From Lachnospiraceae bacterium UBA7060 (GTDB taxonomy: Bacteria; Bacillota; Clostridia; Lachnospirales; Lachnospiraceae), in the NCBI GenBank assembly GCA_002493835.1, contig DLAA01000113.1, positions 1 to 64,000 on the forward strand: 64,000 nucleotides of DNA, given 5' to 3'. The notes beneath the pieces are model-generated. The model did not search any database and was not told where the DNA came from. It was given only the letters and a program-made list of their open reading frames with translations. Positions 59,329-64,000 of the stretch are shown here, piece by piece. Both the position numbers and the translations under genes were made by a program. Numbering within the stretch: the first letter of the stretch is position 1; the number at the start of each line of letters is the position of its first letter.

Positions 59329-60699
59329 ATGGATAATATTGCGATCGAGGTCACCAACCTGGAAAAAGTATATAAGCTCTATGACAAGCCTTCGGACCGG
59401 TTGAGGGAGGCACTGCATATTGGCAGGGGAAAGCATCACACCGAGCACCGCGCCTTAAAGGGAGTCAATATGACCATAAGGCAGGGGGAATGCGTGGGTA
59501 TCATCGGCACAAATGGTTCCGGAAAATCTACCATTCTTAAAATAATAACAGGCGTTCTGTCTCCGACGGCGGGACAGGTTACAGTCAACGGGCGCATCTC
59601 GGCGCTGTTGGAGCTGGGTGCAGGTTTCAATATGGAGTACAACGGCATTGAAAATATTTATCTGAACGGCACCATGATTGGTTTTTCCCAAAAGGAAATT
59701 GACCAGAAACTTGACGAGATTCTGGCGTTTGCGGATATTGGAGATTATGTGTATCAGCCCGCGAAAACTTATTCCAGCGGCATGTTTGTGCGGCTGGCTT
59801 TTGCGGTGGCGATCAACATTGACCCGGAGATTCTCATTGTGGATGAGGCACTCTCCGTGGGAGATGTTTTTTTTCAGGCGAAGTGCTATCATAAGTTTGA
59901 GGAATTTAAGGAGATGGGAAAGACAATCGTCTTTGTCAGCCACGACCTGAGCAGTATCAGTAAGTACTGCGATCGGGTAGTGCTTTTAAATCAGGGCGTC
60001 AAGTTGGGCGAAGGCACTCCCAAGCAGATGATAGATACTTATAAGCAGGTGCTTGTCGGTCAATATACGGCGCCTGAGGCGGAGAATGAGAATCTTTTGG
60101 AGGATGAACAGCTGCGTGCGATGGCGGCCAAGGGCGTAGATGGCAGTAAACTAGATCGTAAGACGGGGGAGAAGGCCGAGGAGCGCATAAGCGGCAGCAA
60201 TGAAAACCGGATTGTCGGCATAGCCGAAAATCGGATTGTCGGCATAGCCGAAAATCCTGAGCTTTTGGAATACGGTTCTAAAAAGGCAAAGATTACGGAA
60301 TACTATATTACGGACGAAAAGGGGACGACGACCTCCACCATCATCAAGGGAACCACATTCACCATCCATATGCGTGTGGAGATGGCGGAGGATATCAGCG
60401 CTCCCATTTTTGCCTTTACTATCAAAAATGTGCGTGGAACGGAGATCACAGGGACCAATACCATGTTTGAGAAAGCGTTTTTGGAGGCTGTGAAGGCCGG
60501 GGATGTGAAGGAAATCACCTTTACTCAGGAGATGAATCTGCAGGGAGGCGATTACCTGTTGTCTCTGGGTGTAACCGGATATGAGGAGGATAATTTTACC
60601 GTCTATCACAGGCTGTATGATGTGCTGAATATGACGGTGATATCGGATAAGAACACGGTAGGGTTTTATGACATGAACTCGAGGGTTACGGTAAAATGA
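59329..60699 (+). CDS. Wzt-like polysaccharide ABC ATPase with C-terminal carbohydrate-binding-type domain
   Basis: 456 residues. NBD: Walker A GTNGSGKST, GAGFNMEYNGIENIYLNG, signature YSSGMFVRLAF and Walker B ILIVDEALSVGD. An acidic linker (about 245-325) contains an exact 24-base duplication. The C-terminal part (about 325-456: TSTIIKGTTFTIHMRVEMAEDI...) is a beta-rich domain like that of Wzt, which in E. coli O9a binds the capped end of the chain. Here it is followed, with an ATGA overlap, by a methyltransferase with a kinase-like region, the same partnership as Wzt and WbdD. Confidence 0.9.
   Translation: MDNIAIEVTNLEKVYKLYDKPSDRLREALHIGRGKHHTEHRALKGVNMTIRQGECVGIIGTNGSGKSTILKIITGVLSPTAGQVTVNGRISALLELGAGFNMEYNGIENIYLNGTMIGFSQKEIDQKLDEILAFADIGDYVYQPAKTYSSGMFVRLAFAVAINIDPEILIVDEALSVGDVFFQAKCYHKFEEFKEMGKTIVFVSHDLSSISKYCDRVVLLNQGVKLGEGTPKQMIDTYKQVLVGQYTAPEAENENLLEDEQLRAMAAKGVDGSKLDRKTGEKAEERISGSNENRIVGIAENRIVGIAENPELLEYGSKKAKITEYYITDEKGTTTSTIIKGTTFTIHMRVEMAEDISAPIFAFTIKNVRGTEITGTNTMFEKAFLEAVKAGDVKEITFTQEMNLQGGDYLLSLGVTGYEEDNFTVYHRLYDVLNMTVISDKNTVGFYDMNSRVTVK
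60208..60255 (+). repeat. Exact 24-base tandem duplication in the Wzt-like gene
   Basis: Two identical 24-base units (60208-60231, 60232-60255) encode RIVGIAEN twice in the linker between the ATPase and C-terminal domains. In frame and apparently recent. Confidence 0.9.
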
Positions 60700-62786
60700 T
60701 TGAAAAAATTGGAAAGATAAAACTGGATTTAACCCATTATCCGGGCGAGGACCTGTACTGTGATGGGGATGTGGAGGACGAGCTTTTAGAGATTGCGAGA
60801 AATTATTCTGAAGTAGAATTTTCCCGCATAATAGAAGAGAGAAAACGCTGGGAGATTCTTTATCATCTTTCTCCGCTTAGAGAGAACATTGTGGAGTGGC
60901 TGCCTATCAACCGTGCCATGAAAGTTTTGGAGGTTGGATCAGGCTGCGGTGCGATCACAGGTGCGTTCTCGAAGAAAGCCGGGGAAGTGACTTGTGTGGA
61001 GCTGTCCAAAAAGCGCAGCATGATCAATGCCTACCGCCATATGGAGGCGGACAATGTGACCATCCATGTAGGAAACTTTCAGGATGTGGAGCCGGATTTG
61101 TCAAAGGATTATGATTACATCTGTCTGATCGGTGTTTTCGAGTATGCGCAAGCTTACATCGGTTCGGAGACACCATATGAAGATTTTTTGCGCATCATCA
61201 AAAAGCATTTGAAACCGGGCGGCCATATCGCTATTGCCATAGAAAATAAATTTGGATTAAAGTATTGGGCCGGCTGCCGGGAGGATCATCTGGGAGAATA
61301 CTTTTGCGGGATTGAAGATTACCCGGAGGGCGGCGTGGTCAGAACTTTTACAAAGAACGGCCTTCTTAGCATCGCAAAGAACTGCGGTTTTTCGGAGACG
61401 CAGATGTATTACCCCTATCCCGATTACAAATTTATGACAGCTCTCTATTCCGACAGGAGGCTTCCGCAGCGAGGCGAACTGTCAAATAACAACCGTAATT
61501 TTGATAGGGACAGAATACAGCTCTTTGATGAGAAACGAGTTTTTGATACGATTTTGAAGGAGGGGCAGTTTCCTCTCTTTTCTAATTCTTATCTGTTGTT
61601 ACTGGGGCCTGCGCTGTCTGAGGAATATGTGAAATACTCTAATGACAGAAAGGAGGATTTTCGAATCAAAACGCTGCAGAGGGCCGCCGGATTTGGCAGG
61701 AAAATAGAAAAACATCCGTTATCAAAAGCGGCCGAATCGCACATAGAAGCCACTGCCTTGGCATGTGAAAAACTGGCGCAGCGGTATCGGGGAAGTCTCC
61801 TGGCGGTCAATGAATGCAAGCTGGAACGGACAGCGGATGGGGCACCTTATATCACGATTAAATTTTTAGAAGGGAAAACACTGGAGGAAATTCTGGATGA
61901 GAGGCTTTATAAGAATGATTTGGAAGGCTTCCATAATCTCTTTGATGAGTACTTAAAAAGGATCTCCTATGGGGTGGAGAAAGAGATCGCGGATTACGAC
62001 TTAATCTTCGAAAATATCATAATTGGGCAGGATAGTAACGGATGTTATAAAATAGATAGCACATGGAATGTAATTGATTGTGAGTGGACCTTTGAGAGGG
62101 TTATTGACACAAAGGAAATTGCATTCCGAGCAATTTACTGTTATCTGCTTGAGGATGAGAAAAGAAATGGATTAAATCCGGATTTAATATTTAGCAAGCT
62201 AGAAATCGGTCCTGCAGAGGCAGAGCAGTATCGCAGACAGGAGATGAAGTTTCAGAAATATGTGACGGGAAAGAGGCTCTCTATGGCAGAGATCCGGGAG
62301 GCCATCGGCCAGCCGGTCTATACCCTGGCAGATTTCTGCGATGGGCTTGGCAGAAAAGTTTCCGATGACCGCGTACAGATTTATGAGGATACAGGAAATG
62401 GCTTTCAGGAGGAGCAGTCCTTTTTTCCCGAGGAGGATGGAGAGCAGCTGGTGCGTACAGATGAAAATACGGTGGAGCTTTCTGTGAAAATCCCCCGGGG
62501 GAGAAGCGCGGTGCGGATCGATCCCGGCAGCCATAGCTGTGTGATTTATATTCGGAGAATCAGCTGGAATGGAGAAGAAATTTCCCTGAAGGGAAAACAG
62601 ATACAGATGAACGGTTTTCGGATTGGGGAAGAAGTGTATGCTTTTCCCACGAACGATCCGAACATCACCCTGTCTCTCTGGGGATTGTCCTCCGGGGAAG
62701 AAAATCGTCTGGAGGCGGTCATGGAAGTGACGAGGATGCCGGAGGAGACTGTCAGACATTTGCAGAAAAGGGGATTGTTTAGTTGA
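60696..62786 (+). CDS. Methyltransferase with kinase-like region (possible chain terminator)
   Basis: 696 residues. Class I SAM methyltransferase: motif I VLEVGSGCGAITG (77-89), CLIGVFEYA and LKPGGHIAIAIENKFGLKYW. The middle (about 330-510) resembles a protein-kinase or aminoglycoside-kinase fold: LLAVNECKLE (beta-3), KFLEGKTLEEIL (hinge), DYDLIFENII (catalytic Asp and Asn) and VIDCEWTF (metal Asp). The last 180 residues are beta-rich. WbdD of E. coli O9a likewise joins methyltransferase and kinase to cap the chain. ATGA overlap with the Wzt-like gene. No long coiled coil of the WbdD ruler type is evident. The kinase reading is moderately sure. Confidence 0.7.
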   Translation: MIEKIGKIKLDLTHYPGEDLYCDGDVEDELLEIARNYSEVEFSRIIEERKRWEILYHLSPLRENIVEWLPINRAMKVLEVGSGCGAITGAFSKKAGEVTCVELSKKRSMINAYRHMEADNVTIHVGNFQDVEPDLSKDYDYICLIGVFEYAQAYIGSETPYEDFLRIIKKHLKPGGHIAIAIENKFGLKYWAGCREDHLGEYFCGIEDYPEGGVVRTFTKNGLLSIAKNCGFSETQMYYPYPDYKFMTALYSDRRLPQRGELSNNNRNFDRDRIQLFDEKRVFDTILKEGQFPLFSNSYLLLLGPALSEEYVKYSNDRKEDFRIKTLQRAAGFGRKIEKHPLSKAAESHIEATALACEKLAQRYRGSLLAVNECKLERTADGAPYITIKFLEGKTLEEILDERLYKNDLEGFHNLFDEYLKRISYGVEKEIADYDLIFENIIIGQDSNGCYKIDSTWNVIDCEWTFERVIDTKEIAFRAIYCYLLEDEKRNGLNPDLIFSKLEIGPAEAEQYRRQEMKFQKYVTGKRLSMAEIREAIGQPVYTLADFCDGLGRKVSDDRVQIYEDTGNGFQEEQSFFPEEDGEQLVRTDENTVELSVKIPRGRSAVRIDPGSHSCVIYIRRISWNGEEISLKGKQIQMNGFRIGEEVYAFPTNDPNITLSLWGLSSGEENRLEAVMEVTRMPEETVRHLQKRGLFS

Positions 62787-64000
62787 TGAACACACAGAGG
62801 AATCGTTTCGATTGGGCGGCTTACTACATGGCCGCCTACAAAGAAGAGCGAATAAAAAATACCCAGATGGCAGGGCATATTGGTGATGTGGAGAGGATGC
62901 AGGCAGACCTGCAGGATAATTTACAAAGGATCTGCACCAATCCTCTCTATAGGATGGCATCCAGAATAACGGCTCCCGTGAGCAGAGTGGTGTGCCGAAT
63001 GAAGGGAACAGCCATGCCTGATGAGAGGCTGCTGTGGGCGGAGGCATCCGAGGAGCAGCGCCTTTCTTACGAGGAGGAGCTCTGGCGGCAGTTAAACCCA
63101 TATCTGCAATGGATTGATACCTGTGAGGATAAAAATACAGATGTTACTGAACTCGAACCGATTTCTGTGAGAGGATTTCGGGAGATTGAGGTGCCAGGGA
63201 CAGATGTCTGCATTTTGACTTGTGGGGAGGGGCTGTTGGCCCCCGGTGTATTTTCGGAGGTGAAAGCCTACTTTACAGCAAACAAAAATTGTCTTTTGGC
63301 TTATGCGGATGAGGATTTCTACTGGGAAGATCTGACAAAGCGGATGGAACCATGGTTTAAGCCGGTATATTCTCCAGATACGCTTCTTGCATTCCAGTAC
63401 TGGGGACATTTTCTTGCGGTGAGGATAAGTGTGCTGGAAGAGACAAGTTTTCATATGGTGAGTATGAGGAACTTAGACCTGGGATTTTATGAAATAGTCT
63501 TACGTCTGGAGGAGCAGATCATGGAGCTCACCGGGGGAGATTTTTGGAAGATGCAGGACGCTGTCGGGAATCTTGAGAAGGTGCTTTTTCATAGAAAGTA
63601 TCAGCCGCCAAGGGGATCGGTTACGGACCAGACGTCTTCAGAGAGGGAACGTTTTGCCATAGTGCAGGCCAGCCTGAGACGGGATCTTGCCAGAGGGCGT
63701 CTTTTGACAGGGGTATCTTCGGAGTATGTGACGCTCAAAGAAGACACGCTTCTTAGGCGTGGGCTTCGGGGGACACTCGCACAGGGAGCCGACCCGGATA
63801 TCTATCATCTGCTTTATGACACTTCCGTTTCTGGAAGTGAGCGGTGTACTCGGTCAGGCAGTGAAAACACAGCCGTCGCGCCGCATCGTGTGGTGTCCGT
63901 AATTATTCCTTCCAAAGACCATCCAGAAGTGCTTGAGAAATGTCTTCGCTCTTTTAAAGAAAAAACCCAATATCGGTTTTATGAGTGGATTGTGGTAGAC
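62786..64000 (+). CDS. Tandem GT2-type glycosyltransferase (5' part, runs off the window)
   Basis: The first 405 residues of a larger enzyme; TGATG overlap with the preceding gene sets ATG 62786. The region near 170-215 (LAYADEDFYWED, then EPWFKPVYSPDTLLAFQYWGHF) matches the late metal and acceptor segment of GT2 enzymes in which D-E-D is followed by P-x-FKP-x-x-SPDLL. A second domain begins near residue 378 with VVSVIIPSKDHPEVLEKCL and is cut off at IVVD. Large tandem GT2 proteins of this type build rhamnan or similar backbones. It lies with wzm/wzt and the capping candidate, so it is probably the main chain polymerase. Confidence 0.8.
   Translation, partial: MNTQRNRFDWAAYYMAAYKEERIKNTQMAGHIGDVERMQADLQDNLQRICTNPLYRMASRITAPVSRVVCRMKGTAMPDERLLWAEASEEQRLSYEEELWRQLNPYLQWIDTCEDKNTDVTELEPISVRGFREIEVPGTDVCILTCGEGLLAPGVFSEVKAYFTANKNCLLAYADEDFYWEDLTKRMEPWFKPVYSPDTLLAFQYWGHFLAVRISVLEETSFHMVSMRNLDLGFYEIVLRLEEQIMELTGGDFWKMQDAVGNLEKVLFHRKYQPPRGSVTDQTSSERERFAIVQASLRRDLARGRLLTGVSSEYVTLKEDTLLRRGLRGTLAQGADPDIYHLLYDTSVSGSERCTRSGSENTAVAPHRVVSVIIPSKDHPEVLEKCLRSFKEKTQYRFYEWIVVD

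Noticed and set aside
62199..63101. Minus-strand frame of 300 codons
   Set aside because: It covers the junction of the methyltransferase and GT2 genes, which overlap as TGATG and carry clear motifs.
1..64000. tRNA, rRNA, insertion sequences, integrases or phage genes
   Set aside because: I looked for their usual motifs and found none; the only mobile-looking items are the DUF4143 ATPase, the toxin module and the palindromic elements.

Overview
The window looks like part of a chromosome from a Lachnospiraceae-type Firmicute (class Clostridia). Intermediate GC, strong AGGAGG-type ribosome sites, Big_2/GH25 and BspA/GLUG surface proteins, and membrane families common in that group (DUF6020-, DUF6044- and DUF6077-like) all point that way. 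The species cannot be named from the sequence alone. Almost the whole window is one very large cell-surface polysaccharide locus. There are no rRNA or tRNA genes, CRISPR arrays or transposases that I can see.

Layout. (1) 1-4.6 kb: end of an unknown gene, then two exported surface proteins (BspA-type leucine-rich repeats; GLUG repeats). (2) 4.6-16.9 kb: a polytopic GT-C-like enzyme, GT2, two GT4 and one GT8 glycosyltransferase, UDP-glucose dehydrogenase, UDP-glucuronate 4-epimerase, a GtrB/CsbB-like polyprenyl-phosphate glycosyltransferase, a membrane protein and a ChbG/YdjC deacetylase. (3) 17.0-18.6 kb: a small foreign-looking insert with a DUF4143 ATPase and an unannotated 27-residue toxin-like peptide facing an antisense RNA promoter (candidate type I toxin-antitoxin). 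(4) 18.6-30.3 kb: SGNH, MBOAT and GtrII genes on the minus strand, then MBOAT, GT2 and further GT-C-like proteins and a GDSL protein. (5) 30.5-38.3 kb: FkbH-like glyceryl-transfer enzyme, acyl carrier protein, GT-C-like protein, VOC protein, GtrA, a YfhO/DUF6044-like enzyme and a radical SAM protein. (6) 38.3-50.6 kb: SGNH lipoprotein, three-gene ABC exporter, UDP-galactopyranose-mutase-like flavoprotein, DUF6077-like protein, a third MBOAT with a paired SGNH protein, another SGNH protein and a small zinc-ribbon protein. (7) 50.9-64 kb: two membrane-anchored GH25 muramidases interleaved with rmlB, rmlA and rmlC, then a Wzm/Wzt ABC exporter whose ATPase has a C-terminal extension, a methyltransferase with a kinase-like middle region, and the start of a tandem GT2 enzyme that runs off the window.

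How it fits together (inference). Nucleotide sugars (UDP-GlcA, UDP-GalA, dTDP-rhamnose precursor, perhaps a furanose) feed cytoplasmic glycosyltransferases. A chain is exported by Wzm/Wzt, possibly after end-capping by the methyltransferase/kinase-like protein as in the E. coli WbdD system. After export it may be decorated by polyprenyl-phosphate-dependent GT-C enzymes (GtrB, GtrA and YfhO-like components are all present) and O-acylated by three MBOAT and five SGNH/GDSL proteins. The FkbH/ACP pair could supply a glyceryl-type group.

The least expected signal is a 14-bp palindrome, TGACA-N4-TGTCA, present 13 times (about 0.06 expected by chance), 12 of them inside genes. Other points of note are the antisense-paired toxin, a C10 tract in the GtrII gene that could slip, an SGNH protein lacking its serine, and three intergenic palindrome clusters.
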